DNA from: Acidobacteriota bacterium
GTDB lineage: Bacteria > Acidobacteriota > Terriglobia > 20CM-2-55-15
Length of the DNA: 64,000 nt
NCBI GenBank assembly: GCA_022821145.1
Contig: JAJEEE010000081.1
Span: 62,001 to 126,000, forward strand
Direction of reading: 5' to 3'
A program made the position numbers and the translations under genes. Shown in pieces: positions 6,943-16,025 of the stretch; within the stretch, counting starts at the first letter, position 1; every line of letters begins with the position of its first letter. The notes under the pieces were generated by a model that made no database searches, was not told where the DNA came from, and saw nothing but the letters and a program-made list of their open reading frames with translations.

Positions 6943-9168
6943 CTACCGCTCGAGATCGAAACGGTCCAGGGTCATCACCTTGACCCACGCCGCGACGAAG
7001 TCGTCAAGGAACGCCTCCTGCCCGTCGGCGGCGGCATAGAACTCCGACACCGCGCGCAACTCGGAGTTGGAACCGAAGATCAGGTCGACCGGAGTCGCCG
7101 TCCACTTCAGCTCGCCCGTGGCCCGGTCGCGCCCTTCGTAGACGCCCTCGGCCGCCGACACCGTCCATTCGGTCGACATGTCGACGAGGTTGACGAAGAA
7201 GTCGTTCGTCAACGCGCCCGGACGGTCCGTGAACACGCCGTGCCCGGAGCCCCCGGCGTTGCCGTCGAGCGCCCGCATCCCGCCGACCAGCACCGTCATT
7301 TCCGGCACCGTCAGGTTCAGCATCGCCGCCTTTTCCACCAGCATCTCCACCGGAGGCCGGGCGTTGCCGCCAGCGAAGTAGTTGCGGAACCCGTCCGCGG
7401 TCGGTTCCAGCACGGCCATGGAGTCCACGTCGGTCCGATCGGCCGAGGCGTCCATGCGGCCCGGCGCGAACGGGACGTCCACGTCGAAGCCCGCGCTGCC
7501 GGCCGCCTGCTCGACGGCGGCCGCGCCGCCGAGCACGATCACGTCGGCGAGCGAGACACGCTTGCCGCTGGTTTGGGCGCCGTTGAAATCGTTCCGCGCC
7601 CCCTCCAGCGTTCCCAGCACGCGGTTCAACTCGGCCGGGTCGTTGACCGCCCAGCCGTTCTGGGGCGCGAGACGGATGCGCGCGCCGTTGGCGCCGCCGC
7701 GCATGTCGGTCCCGCGGTAGGTGGATGCCGAAGCCCAAGCGGTCCGAATCAGCTCGGGGACCGTCAAGCCGGAATCCAGGATGGCGGCTTTCAGTCCCGC
7801 CGCGTCCGCCGCGTCGATCAGAGTATGGTTCACGGCCGGAATCGGGTCTTGCCACACGAATTCCTCGTCCGGCGCGTGGTCGCCGAGGTAACGCGACGTC
7901 GGACCCAGGTCGCGGTGGGTCAGCTTGAACCAGGCCCGCGCGAACGCGTCTTCGAACTCGTCAGGGTTCTCCAACCACCGCGAAGTGATCTCGCGATAGG
8001 CCGGGTCCTCCTTGAGCGCCAGGTCGGTCGTCAACATCATGGGCGCGTGCCGGACGGATGGATCGTGGGCATCCGGCACCAGGTCCGATGCCGCGCCGTC
8101 GGCGGGTTCCCACTGGATCGCGCCCGCCGGGCTTCGAGTCTGCACCCAGTCGTAGGCGTACAGGTTCTCGAGGAAGTTGTGGGTCCACGCCGCGGGGTTG
8201 AACGTCCACGCGCCCTCCAGGCCGCTGGTGATCGTGTCGGCGCCATGGCCGTCTCCGAGGCTGTTCCGCCATCCGAAACCCTGGGCCTCGATGACGTCGC
8301 CCTCGGGCTCGACGCCGACGTACTGCGACGGATCCGCGGCGCCGTGGGCCTTGCCGAACGTATGCCCCCCGGCAATCAGCGCAACGGTCTCTTCATCGTT
8401 CATGGCCATGCGGCCGAAGGCTTCCCGTATGGCCTGGGCGGCCGCCAGCGGGTCGGGGTTGCCGCCCGGGCCCTGGGGATTCACGTAGATCAGGCCCATC
8501 TGCGTCGCGCCGAACGGATGCTCCAGCTCTCCGTCGGCGTTGCGCCGGTCGGCGGCCAGCCACTCGCCCTCGGGTCCCCAGTTCACGTCGTCGGGCTGCC
8601 AGGCGTCGACCCGGCCGCCCGCGAAACCGAGGGTCTCGAACCCCATCGAATCCATGGCCACCGTGCCCGCCAGGATCATCATGTCGGCCCAGGAAATGTT
8701 GCGGCCGTATTTCTCCTTGATCGGCCAGAGCAGCCGGTGCGCCTTGTCCAGGTTGGCGTTGTCCGGCCAACTGTTGAGCGGCGCCAGGCGCTGCAGCCCC
8801 CCATCGGCGCCGCCCCGCCCGTCGATGGTCCGATAGGTACCCGCGCTGTGCCACGCCATTCGAATGAAGAACGGCCCGTAGTGACCGTAGTCGGCCGGCC
8901 ACCAGTCCTGCGAGGTCGTCATCAGCGCTTCGACATCCGCCTTCACCGCATCCAGGTCGAGGCTTTCGAACCCCGCCGCGTAGTCGAAATCCGCGTCCAG
9001 GGGGCTCGATCCCGTGGAGCCCTGACGCAGCGGGTCGAGGCTCAGACGGTTCGGCCACCAATAGTCGTTGTCCGGCGGACGATCCTGGGCCGCCGCCCAG
9101 TGGACCGGCAGACCCGGCGCCATCGCGATCGCCAGCAGGGCGATGACAGATATCGTTCGTTCACGCAT
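6943..9168 (-). CDS. katG: Catalase-peroxidase with an export signal
   Basis: The 741-residue haem enzyme destroys hydrogen peroxide. The distal site [11 protein letters not shown] gives Arg103, Trp106 and His107. The proximal site [11 protein letters not shown], the Tyr of [10 protein letters not shown] and the Met of [10 protein letters not shown] complete the Trp-Tyr-Met adduct typical of KatG. Both the catalytic N-terminal and the haem-free C-terminal peroxidase halves are present. Residues 1-28 form a signal peptide (hydrophobic core [16 protein letters not shown] before QDR), so this copy should be periplasmic like KatP, whereas most KatG are cytoplasmic. AAAGGAGG (9178-9185) precedes the ATG. 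It is divergent from oxyR and likely induced by it. Confidence 0.97.
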   Translation of the reverse strand: MRERTISVIALLAIAMAPGLPVHWAAAQDRPPDNDYWWPNRLSLDPLRQGSTGSSPLDADFDYAAGFESLDLDAVKADVEALMTTSQDWWPADYGHYGPFFIRMAWHSAGTYRTIDGRGGADGGLQRLAPLNSWPDNANLDKAHRLLWPIKEKYGRNISWADMMILAGTVAMDSMGFETLGFAGGRVDAWQPDDVNWGPEGEWLAADRRNADGELEHPFGATQMGLIYVNPQGPGGNPDPLAAAQAIREAFGRMAMNDEETVALIAGGHTFGKAHGAADPSQYVGVEPEGDVIEAQGFGWRNSLGDGHGADTITSGLEGAWTFNPAAWTHNFLENLYAYDWVQTRSPAGAIQWEPADGAASDLVPDAHDPSVRHAPMMLTTDLALKEDPAYREITSRWLENPDEFEDAFARAWFKLTHRDLGPTSRYLGDHAPDEEFVWQDPIPAVNHTLIDAADAAGLKAAILDSGLTVPELIRTAWASASTYRGTDMRGGANGARIRLAPQNGWAVNDPAELNRVLGTLEGARNDFNGAQTSGKRVSLADVIVLGGAAAVEQAAGSAGFDVDVPFAPGRMDASADRTDVDSMAVLEPTADGFRNYFAGGNARPPVEMLVEKAAMLNLTVPEMTVLVGGMRALDGNAGGSGHGVFTDRPGALTNDFFVNLVDMSTEWTVSAAEGVYEGRDRATGELKWTATPVDLIFGSNSELRAVSEFYAAADGQEAFLDDFVAAWVKVMTLDRFDLER

Positions 9169-9241
9169 CGAAGTTGCCTCCTTTGGTCGCTGTCTCCGTC
9201 AGTCTGCGCTTCCCGACGCTGATCCGTCAAAGACATTGTCT

Positions 9242-9268
9242 CTATCTTTAGGATAGGTTATTCCTATC
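9242..9268. promoter_or_regulatory. OxyR operator between katG and oxyR
   Basis: CTATC (9242-9246), GATAGG (9252-9257) and CCTATC (9263-9268) alternate at about one helical turn. They form the perfect palindrome GATAGG-5-CCTATC plus an upstream CTATC-5-GATAG. This is the ATAG/CTAT spacing bound by OxyR tetramers. It ends four bases before the oxyR start codon, so OxyR would repress itself while activating katG. Confidence 0.75.
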
Positions 9269-9272
9269 AGTA

Positions 9273-10229
9273 ATGAGGACCTACGACTTCACCCTGCGGC
9301 AACTTCAGTACGCCGTGGCCGTCGCGGAAACAAGAAGCTTCCGGCGCGCCGCGAGTCTCTGCAACGTATCGCAGCCTTCCCTGAGCGCCCAGGTGGCCAA
9401 GATGGAGGCCGCGCTCGGCGCGCCTCTATTCGAACGCGACCGGCGCGGCGTGCTGGTGACCCCGGCCGGGCAGGAGCTCACAGCCAGGGCGCGCCGCGTG
9501 CTGGTCGAAGCCACCGACCTCGCCGACGCCGCGAACCGGTTCGTCGACCCCCTGACTCACAAGCTCCGGATCGGTGTGATCCCTACGGTCGGGCCGTATC
9601 TCCTGCCGCGCGTCGTCCCGGCGTTGCGCGCCGCGTACCCCCGCCTGACGGTGATATGGATCGAAGACAAGACCGACACGCTGGTCCGCGCCGTGAACCA
9701 CGGAGACCTGGACGCGGCGCTGCTGGCCATGGAGGCGGACCTTGACGATCTCGATCACCGAACGATCGCCATCGATCCGTTCGTGTTGGCCGTTCCGGCG
9801 GGACACGCGCTCGGACGCGGCGCCCGGCCCGTAACGCGGAAGACGCTCCGCGGTCAGCGGGTTCTGCTGCTCGACGACGGGCATTGCTTTCGCGATCAGG
9901 TGCTGGACTTCTGTTCGAATCACCGGCTCGAGGAACTCGGTTTCCGCGCGACCAGCCTGCCCACGCTGACACAGATGGTCGCCAGCGGGGCGGGCGTCAC
10001 GCTGCTGCCGACGATCGCGGTAGAGACCGAGACTCAACGTTCGCAACTATCGATCCGGACGCTGGCGCGCCCCGTGCCCTTCCGAACCCTCGTGCTCGGC
10101 TGGCGCCGCCGCTCCCCGCTGGCCGGAACGCTGCGGACGATGGCGGATTCCCTTCGCGGAACGGTGGAGGGGAATCGGGAGGTCCGCCGGGGGCGTGCTA
10201 CATCAAAGTCATCGGGTCGACGTCGATGA
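9273..10229 (+). CDS. oxyR: Peroxide-sensing LysR-type regulator
   Basis: The 318-residue LysR protein has the winged HTH at its N-terminus (RRAASLCNVSQPSLSAQVAKME). Its sensor domain contains LLLDDGHCFRDQVLDFC, which aligns with the redox Cys pair of OxyR (Cys199 and Cys208 of E. coli), so peroxide sensing by disulfide formation is well supported. No ribosome site precedes the ATG at 9273; the operator occupies that space, so the mRNA may be leaderless. It is divergent from the exported katG. Its 3' end overlaps the convergent priA 3' end by 32 bases. The C-terminal tail is about a dozen residues longer than usual and basic. Confidence 0.95.
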   Translation: MRTYDFTLRQLQYAVAVAETRSFRRAASLCNVSQPSLSAQVAKMEAALGAPLFERDRRGVLVTPAGQELTARARRVLVEATDLADAANRFVDPLTHKLRIGVIPTVGPYLLPRVVPALRAAYPRLTVIWIEDKTDTLVRAVNHGDLDAALLAMEADLDDLDHRTIAIDPFVLAVPAGHALGRGARPVTRKTLRGQRVLLLDDGHCFRDQVLDFCSNHRLEELGFRATSLPTLTQMVASGAGVTLLPTIAVETETQRSQLSIRTLARPVPFRTLVLGWRRRSPLAGTLRTMADSLRGTVEGNREVRRGRATSKSSGRRR

Positions 10230-12180
10230 TGACGCGGTTCGGCGGCGCCTTCGTGTCCTCCAGAAAGCGCCGAAGCCGTCCCAACAGCGCGTGCAGGGGC
10301 TCCCGGGCGGCCGACTTGACCAGCAACTGGTGGCGGTAGGTCTTGTTCAGCTTCTCCAGCGGCGCCGGCGCCGGGCCGAGGATCCGAACCGGCGCCGAGC
10401 GTTCGGCGTCCAGGAAATCGGCAATCTTCCGTGCCAGACGGGCCGCGCGCTCCCGGGAGGTTTCCAGCACCATGATCCCCGCCAGCGACGTGAACGGCGG
10501 ATAGAACATCACCTTCCGGAAGTGGGCCTCGCGCCGGTAGAACTCCTCGAAGCGCTGCCGGGCCGCCAACTGGAACGCGTAGTGGTCGGGAAAGTAGCTC
10601 TGGATCACGACTTCGCCCGGGACGTCGCCGCGTCCGGAGCGCCCCGCCACCTGGGTCAGGAGCTGGAACGTGCGCTCCGCGGCTCGAAAGTCGGGCAGGC
10701 CCAGCGCCGCGTCCGCCGAGACCACGCCCACGAGCGTGACGTTCGGAAAATCGTGGCCTTTCGCCAACATCTGGGTCCCGACCATGATGTCCAGCTTCCC
10801 CTTCCGGAAGTCTCCGAAGACCCGGTCGAAATCCCGCAGATGACGCATGGTGTCGCGGTCGACGCGCGCGACTCGGGCGTCCGGCGCCAGTTCGTTCAGC
10901 AACTGCTCCAGTTGCTCGGTGCCCTCGCCGACGTACTGGATATACTCGCTGCCGCAGTCCGGACACTCCTCGTGGGGCCGTTGCCAGTGTCCGCAGTAGT
11001 GGCAGAGCAGCCGGCGGGACTTCCGATGGTAGGTCATCGACACGCTGCAGTCGCGGCAGTGGAACGAGTTGCCGCACCGGCGGCATAGCAGGAACATCGA
11101 GTACCCGCGCCGATTGAGCAGCACGATGGACTGCTCGCCCCGGTCCACGCGGTCGCGGATGCCCGTCAGAAGCCGGTCGGAGAACACGGCCTGCCGTCCC
11201 TGGCGGACGTATTCCTCGCGCATGTTGACGATGCTCACGTCCGGAAGCGTCCGGGCCTCGACGCGGTCCGGAAGCTGGACATAAGCGTACCGTCCGGTCT
11301 GGGCGTTCCGGAACGTTTCCATCGACGGCGTGGCCGATCCCAGCACGACGGGCGCCCCGGACATCTTGGCGCGCATGACCGCGCAGTCGCGGGCGTTGTA
11401 CCGGGGCATCTCGTCCTGCTTGTAACTGGACTCGTGTTCCTCGTCGACGATGATCACTCCCACGTCTTCCAGCGGAGCGAACAGGGCCGACCGCGTGCCG
11501 ATCACGATCGGCGCCCGGCCGTTGTAGATCCGCAGCCACTCGTCGATCCGCTGGCGGGGCTTGAGCGCGCTGTGGATGAGCGCCATCTGCGGTCCGAAGC
11601 GCGCCGCGAACCGCTCCCGCACCTGCGGCGTCAGGCCGATTTCGGGAACCAGGACCAGCGCCGTGCGGCCGCGTCCCCGGCACTCCTCGATCGCGCGCAT
11701 GTAGATCTCGGTCTTTCCGCTCCCCGTCACCCCGTGCAGGAGCACCGGATGGAAGCCGTCCCGGGCGCGGATCGTGTCGAGTCCCTCGGCCTGCGCCCGC
11801 GTCAGCTCCACGCGGGGGCGGACTTCGACCGGGGTCGTCGCGCCGCCGTCGAACGCCGCCACGTGCCTGGCGGTGATATTCGGGGGCAGCGCGCTCTTCA
11901 GGACCTCGCCCAGCGGAGCCGCGTAGTAGTCGGCGATCCACCGGCACAGCCGAAAGATGTCCGGGCGAATCAGCGGCGCGGGATCGAGGACGTCCGTCAC
12001 GGGCCGGATGGTTTCCGGATCCATGTCCTCGGGCGCCTCGGCCCGCGTGCTCACCACGAATCCCTGGATCTGGCGGGTTCCGAACGGAATCGTGACGCGC
12101 GCGGCCTGCGCAACGGGCTCGGAAATCTCGTACAGAAACGTCCTCCACAAGGGGAGGCAAACGGCCACGTCGGCGTACAT
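10198..12180 (-). CDS. priA: Primosomal replication restart helicase PriA
   Basis: The 660-residue DNA helicase reloads the replisome at broken forks. It has the N-terminal 3'-DNA-binding domain (MYADVAVCLPLWRTFLY), Walker A GVTGSGKTEIY, a DEEH box, a zinc module made of four CxxC pairs (CRRC, CRDC, CHYC, CPDC), and C-terminal helicase motifs including GTQMLAKGHDFPNV and QVAGRSGRG. Length is slightly below the E. coli protein and nothing is missing. It lies 18 bases after the uracil glycosylase gene and is the last gene of the gmk-rpoZ-coaBC-udg-priA run. Confidence 0.97.
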   Translation of the reverse strand: MYADVAVCLPLWRTFLYEISEPVAQAARVTIPFGTRQIQGFVVSTRAEAPEDMDPETIRPVTDVLDPAPLIRPDIFRLCRWIADYYAAPLGEVLKSALPPNITARHVAAFDGGATTPVEVRPRVELTRAQAEGLDTIRARDGFHPVLLHGVTGSGKTEIYMRAIEECRGRGRTALVLVPEIGLTPQVRERFAARFGPQMALIHSALKPRQRIDEWLRIYNGRAPIVIGTRSALFAPLEDVGVIIVDEEHESSYKQDEMPRYNARDCAVMRAKMSGAPVVLGSATPSMETFRNAQTGRYAYVQLPDRVEARTLPDVSIVNMREEYVRQGRQAVFSDRLLTGIRDRVDRGEQSIVLLNRRGYSMFLLCRRCGNSFHCRDCSVSMTYHRKSRRLLCHYCGHWQRPHEECPDCGSEYIQYVGEGTEQLEQLLNELAPDARVARVDRDTMRHLRDFDRVFGDFRKGKLDIMVGTQMLAKGHDFPNVTLVGVVSADAALGLPDFRAAERTFQLLTQVAGRSGRGDVPGEVVIQSYFPDHYAFQLAARQRFEEFYRREAHFRKVMFYPPFTSLAGIMVLETSRERAARLARKIADFLDAERSAPVRILGPAPAPLEKLNKTYRHQLLVKSAAREPLHALLGRLRRFLEDTKAPPNRVIIDVDPMTLM

Positions 12181-12198
12181 CGAACGTCGGCCGCCGGA

Positions 12199-12861
12199 TC
12201 AGGGTTCGAGCAGGGCCGTGCGGATCTTCTTCATGTCTTCCCACACGTCGCGTTTCTTCCCGGCGTTGCGCAGCAGGTAGGCGGGATGGAAGGTCGCGAT
12301 GTAGCGTATGCCGTCGATTTCGTGGAAGTCCCCCCGCAGACGCGATATGGGCGACTTCATCCCCATCACGGTCTGCGCTGCGAACGTGCCGAGACAGCAG
12401 ACGATGCGGGGACGAATCGACCGGAGTTGCCGCTTCAGGAACGGGCTGCACGCATCGACTTCATCCGGCTCCGGATTGCGATTCTTCGGCGGCCGGCACT
12501 TGAGCACGTTGCAGATGTAGACGTCGTCCCGCTTCAAACCGATGGACTCGATGATCCGGGTCAGGAGCTGACCCGCCCGGCCGACGAACGGCAACCCCTG
12601 CCGGTCCTCGTCCATTCCCGGGGCCTCGCCCACGAAAACGAGCCGGGCCCGGGGATTGCCGGAACCGTAGACGATCCGCGTCCGGTGGCCCGCCAACCGG
12701 CACCGCCGGCAGTCTCCCAGGTCGGCGCGGATCGTTTCCAGCGTTTCGGGCCCGTCGGCGCCTCCGTCGGCGAGCCGCGTCCGGCCCTCGCCGGCGTCGA
12801 CATTAGAGACGCCCAGGTCCCGGAAGAACTCGAGTTGTCCGGCCAGCTCCAGTCGGCTCAT
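12199..12861 (-). CDS. Family 4 uracil-DNA glycosylase (Fe-S)
   Basis: The 220-residue enzyme removes uracil from DNA. The Fe-S cysteines CRRC at about residue 50 and the later pair around CNVLKC and IVCCLG, the motif GEAPGMDED, and the C-terminal HPAYLLR mark the thermostable family 4 (UDGa). About 45 residues precede the first CxxC, a little longer than usual, so the ATG could lie further in. It sits between coaBC and priA in a repair and replication run. Confidence 0.92.
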   Translation of the reverse strand: MSRLELAGQLEFFRDLGVSNVDAGEGRTRLADGGADGPETLETIRADLGDCRRCRLAGHRTRIVYGSGNPRARLVFVGEAPGMDEDRQGLPFVGRAGQLLTRIIESIGLKRDDVYICNVLKCRPPKNRNPEPDEVDACSPFLKRQLRSIRPRIVCCLGTFAAQTVMGMKSPISRLRGDFHEIDGIRYIATFHPAYLLRNAGKKRDVWEDMKKIRTALLEP

Positions 12862-12888
12862 GGGAATCCAGGCGCGCCCCGGGACGAA

Positions 12889-14112
12889 TCAGTCCGTCCG
12901 CAGAAGCTCTGCGACACGGTCGAGGATGCGATGCGCCAAGTCGTCCTTGGACATTGTCGGCAGATCCTCGGACCGGCCGGAAGCGTCGATGAGGCTTGCC
13001 CGGTTCGTATCACGGTCGAAGGCCGAATCGGGTCCCGAGGCGGCGTTGACGACGATCAGATCGAGGTTCTTCGCGCGCAGCTTCTCGAGCGCGAACTCAC
13101 CATGCCGTTCCGTGTCGGCGGCGAACCCCACGAGCACGGCGCCGTTCTTGCGGCGGCCCAACTCGCCCAGGATGTCCGGTGTCGGCTCGAACCGGACCTC
13201 GAGACCGGCCGACTTCTTGATCTTCCCGGGCATGGGATTTCCGGGACGGAAATCCAGCGGGGCCGCCGCCTTTATGACGGCGTCCGCGCCGTCGACGCGG
13301 GACATGACCGCTTCGCGCATCTCCTCGGTCGTCCGGACGCGTATGGCGCCGTCGAACTCCAGCGCCGTCGGGCCGGATACGACGACCACCTCGCCCCCGC
13401 GTTGACGGACGGCCCGGGCGACGGCGTATCCCATCCGGCCGGAGGAACGGTTGCCGATGTAGCGGACCGGGTCGATGTCCTCGTAGGTCGGCCCGGCCGT
13501 CACCAGGATCGTGCGGCCCTCGAGGTCGCGTGGGCGGTCCAGGAGGGACACGACCGTCTCGACGATCCGCTCGATGTCGGCCAGGCGGCCCGGGCCCACC
13601 GTGCCGCAAGCCATCTCGCCGGTCTCGGGCTCGATCACGCGCGCGCCGCGGGAAACCAGCGTCCGGACGTTGGCCTGGACCGCGGGATGTTCCCACATGC
13701 GGGTGTTCATCGCCGGCGCGACGACAACGGGCGAACGGACCGCCAGATGAAACGTGGTGAGGAAGTCGTCGGCGATTCCCCGGGCCATGCGCGCGATGCA
13801 GTCCGCCGTGGCCGGCGCGACGAGGAACAGGTCCGTGGACTCCGCGAGAAAGACGTGGTCGAAGGCGCCCGGGAAATCGTCGCCGGCGTTCTCGCCTTCG
13901 AATATGTCGGTGTGGACCTTGTGGCCGGACAGCGCGCCGAACGTCAGCGGCGTCACGAAGCGCCGGGCGCCCGGCGTCATGAGGACGACGACGTCGAGTC
14001 CGCGATCCTGGAGCCGCCGCAGGATCTCGGCCGCCTTGTAGCATGCGATCCCGCCGCTCACACCGAGCGCGACCCTGCGCTTGCCCGTGGTCGATGACCT
14101 CGCGCCGCTCAT
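12889..14112 (-). CDS. coaBC: Bifunctional CoaBC (4'-phosphopantothenoylcysteine synthetase/decarboxylase)
   Basis: The 407-residue bifunctional enzyme makes 4'-phosphopantetheine for coenzyme A. The CoaC flavoprotein half (about 10-190) shows GVSGGIACYKAAE, PAMNTRMW and the substrate flap Cys in GEMACG. The CoaB half (about 195-405) shows VTAGPTYEDIDPVRYIGNRS and GKIKK. It starts 13 bases after the rpoZ stop and is followed by the glycosylase. The gmk-rpoZ-coaBC order is conserved in many bacteria. Confidence 0.97.
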   Translation of the reverse strand: MSGARSSTTGKRRVALGVSGGIACYKAAEILRRLQDRGLDVVVLMTPGARRFVTPLTFGALSGHKVHTDIFEGENAGDDFPGAFDHVFLAESTDLFLVAPATADCIARMARGIADDFLTTFHLAVRSPVVVAPAMNTRMWEHPAVQANVRTLVSRGARVIEPETGEMACGTVGPGRLADIERIVETVVSLLDRPRDLEGRTILVTAGPTYEDIDPVRYIGNRSSGRMGYAVARAVRQRGGEVVVVSGPTALEFDGAIRVRTTEEMREAVMSRVDGADAVIKAAAPLDFRPGNPMPGKIKKSAGLEVRFEPTPDILGELGRRKNGAVLVGFAADTERHGEFALEKLRAKNLDLIVVNAASGPDSAFDRDTNRASLIDASGRSEDLPTMSKDDLAHRILDRVAELLRTD

Positions 14113-14125
14113 CGCGAAGCGCCCC

Positions 14126-14326
14126 TTACTCCTCCAGCAGGTCGTCCTCGCCAGCCACCGAGAACTCGATCAGACCCTCGGACAGTTCCTGCCGGGCGAT
14201 CGTGGTCGCCTTGCGGCCCATGTCATCGACCAACGGCAGGCTGCCGTTCTGGATCTGCCGGGCCCGGACGGCGGACAGAATGACGAAACGATACTTGCTG
14301 TCGATGTTATCCGGAATGTTCAGCAA
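14126..14326 (-). CDS. rpoZ: RNA polymerase omega subunit
   Basis: The 66-residue protein (TTG start at 14326) reads LLNIPDNIDSKYRFVILSAVRARQI and then GRKATTIARQELSEGLIEF, the omega signature for assembly of the beta-prime subunit. The frame continues upstream, but that is gmk in another frame. A strong GGAGG inside the last gmk codons lies 6 bases before the TTG, and the two genes overlap by 7 bases, so their translation is coupled. The acidic tail GEDDLLEE is usual. Confidence 0.93.
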   Translation of the reverse strand: MLNIPDNIDSKYRFVILSAVRARQIQNGSLPLVDDMGRKATTIARQELSEGLIEFSVAGEDDLLEE

Positions 14327-14940
14327 TCCACACCTCCAAACGACGCAATGATGTCTCCGATCCGCGCTTCCTGATTCGCCGGCCGCGCCGCGCCGGCTCG
14401 AATGACGGACTCCAGGACGCGAGCCGATTCCTCGATCGTGTCGTTGACGACGATGTAATCGTAGTCGCCGTAACGCTCGATCTCGGTCTTGGCGATCGCC
14501 AGGCGCATGCGGACGGTTTCGTCGTCCTCGAGCCGGCGTTCCTTCAGCCGCCGCTCCAGCTCCGCGTACGACGGCGGCAACACGAAGACCGTGACGGCGT
14601 CCGGCACCTGTTCCTGAACGCGCTTCTTCCCCTGGACGTCGATATCCAGGATGACGTTCCGTCCGGCTTCGATGTTCTCTTCGACGAAGGCGCGGGACGT
14701 GCCGTAGAAGTTCCCGTGGACCTCCGCCCACTCGATGAATTCGCCGCCGTCGATCATGCCGCGGAACTCGTCCCGGCCGACGAAGTAGTATTCGACGCCG
14801 TCGCGTTCGTTGCCGCGTGGGCGCCGCGTCGTGAAGGACACCGAGAAGATCAGATCGTCGAACCTGGAGATGAGCTGGTCGAGCAGCGTGGTTTTCCCGG
14901 ACCCCGAAGGCGCCGAAACGATATACAGGTTGCCGCGCAA
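14320..14940 (-). CDS. gmk: Guanylate kinase
   Basis: The 206-residue kinase phosphorylates GMP. It opens with the P-loop SAPSGSGKTTLLDQL, followed by TTRRPRGNERDGVEYYFV (GMP binding) and the FIEWAEVHGNFYGTS segment. The length is normal. It is the first gene of the operon leading through rpoZ and coaBC to priA. The conserved yicC neighbour is not adjacent here but 5 kb away. Confidence 0.97.
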   Translation of the reverse strand: MRGNLYIVSAPSGSGKTTLLDQLISRFDDLIFSVSFTTRRPRGNERDGVEYYFVGRDEFRGMIDGGEFIEWAEVHGNFYGTSRAFVEENIEAGRNVILDIDVQGKKRVQEQVPDAVTVFVLPPSYAELERRLKERRLEDDETVRMRLAIAKTEIERYGDYDYIVVNDTIEESARVLESVIRAGAARPANQEARIGDIIASFGGVDC

Positions 14941-14990
14941 TCCTCAACTATAGCAGAGTCGCGCGGCCGGACAGGCCGAACGCCGCGAGA

Positions 14991-15620
14991 TCAGGAACCG
15001 TCGCCGCGAGCGGGGGGGAACGTGACGCCGATTCTGGCGCCGATCATGTCCAGCGCGATTTCCGCCGCCGCGTCGGGCGTCAACCGCGACGCGTTCAGGC
15101 TGCATTCCAACCAGACCCCGTCGATCACGGAATTGATGCCCAGCGCCAGTTTCTCCGCGGATTCCTGATTCAACGATTCGCCGCGGCCGGCATAGATCCT
15201 GAACAGACAGTTGGTGATTTCCTCGATGAAGCGCTCGTAGTTCTCGGCCTGCGCGGCCGACGCCTCCGGGTTCGTGGTGACCAGTTCGACGAAGCTGGCC
15301 CAGATCTTCATGTGTTCCGTGTCGGCGGCCTTGAAGCACAGGATGGACCGCACGAAGGCACCCAGACGCTTGACCGGATCGGGACCGGCATTCTCGGCCG
15401 CAGCCAGGTACACCTCCAGCCAGCCGCGCTTGAAGTGGCGGTACGACTCGACCAACATCGCGTCCTTGCCCTCGAAATGGTGCTTCACCAGGCCTGCGGT
15501 GAGGCCTGCGGTATCGGCGATCTTCCTCACCGACGACCGGTGATACCCATATTGCGCAAGAGAACGCAGCGTCGCGTCGATCAGCCGCTGACGCCCGCCC
15601 GCATGATCGGCCTTCTGCAC
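14991..15620 (-). CDS. TetR-family regulator (BetI-like)
   Basis: The 209-residue regulator has the TetR HTH at about residues 10-56 (RLIDATLRSLAQYGYHRSSVRKIADTAG, then LVKHHF). The ligand-binding helices that follow resemble the BetI C-terminal domain (EHMKIWASFVELVTTNPE). It is divergent from the di-haem cytochrome gene across a 405-base AT-rich region, so that gene is a plausible target. The ligand is unknown. Confidence 0.88.
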   Translation of the reverse strand: MQKADHAGGRQRLIDATLRSLAQYGYHRSSVRKIADTAGLTAGLVKHHFEGKDAMLVESYRHFKRGWLEVYLAAAENAGPDPVKRLGAFVRSILCFKAADTEHMKIWASFVELVTTNPEASAAQAENYERFIEEITNCLFRIYAGRGESLNQESAEKLALGINSVIDGVWLECSLNASRLTPDAAAEIALDMIGARIGVTFPPARGDGS

Positions 15621-16025
15621 GGCGCCGATTATTCCAGATTTCGGGCCCGAGCACTATCAAATGCGCTACGGGCTCGAAGCATGGTGTTCGCCGGGTCAGG
15701 AAACTTCGGAGCGTTTCCACAACGCACAAGCACGGACAGGACAGGCGATCGGCGCTATATGAATGTATAAAAATTTTGTAACAGAAGTAGAATTCTATGA
15801 TCGGTTGTGTATAAATTTGGCGCTGCGACCGTTTAGTGGACGAGACCGCGAACCGGTTGCAAGCCACCGAATGCAAGTGGCCGGATCATTGACACGACGC
15901 CAGTGGCGCCGGTCGAGGGAATGTTGTTCCGCGGAATAGCCGAAAGGCAATCCGGTCCGCGGCGATCGGTGGATCGGTTGCTCGACGTGCCGAAGAATCA
16001 ACTCGAACAGACAACGCGGTTCCCC
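15621..16025. promoter_or_regulatory. Divergent AT-rich control region, tetR / di-haem cytochrome
   Basis: No gene is seen. The middle (about 15760-15820) is strikingly AT-rich for this genome and has a near-direct repeat, TGTATAAA(A)ATTT at about 15764 and 15808. Promoters for both divergent genes probably lie here, and the repeat may be a regulator site. No confident -35/-10 pair was found. Confidence 0.45.

Noticed and set aside
6880-9222. Long plus-strand open frame (780 codons) opposite katG
   Set aside because: It is the antisense shadow of katG, caused by high GC in third codon positions; no domain and no ribosome site.
11434-14097. 887-codon plus-strand frame opposite priA, udg and coaBC
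   Set aside because: It crosses three well-supported genes on the other strand and has low-complexity Arg/Pro/Ala composition.
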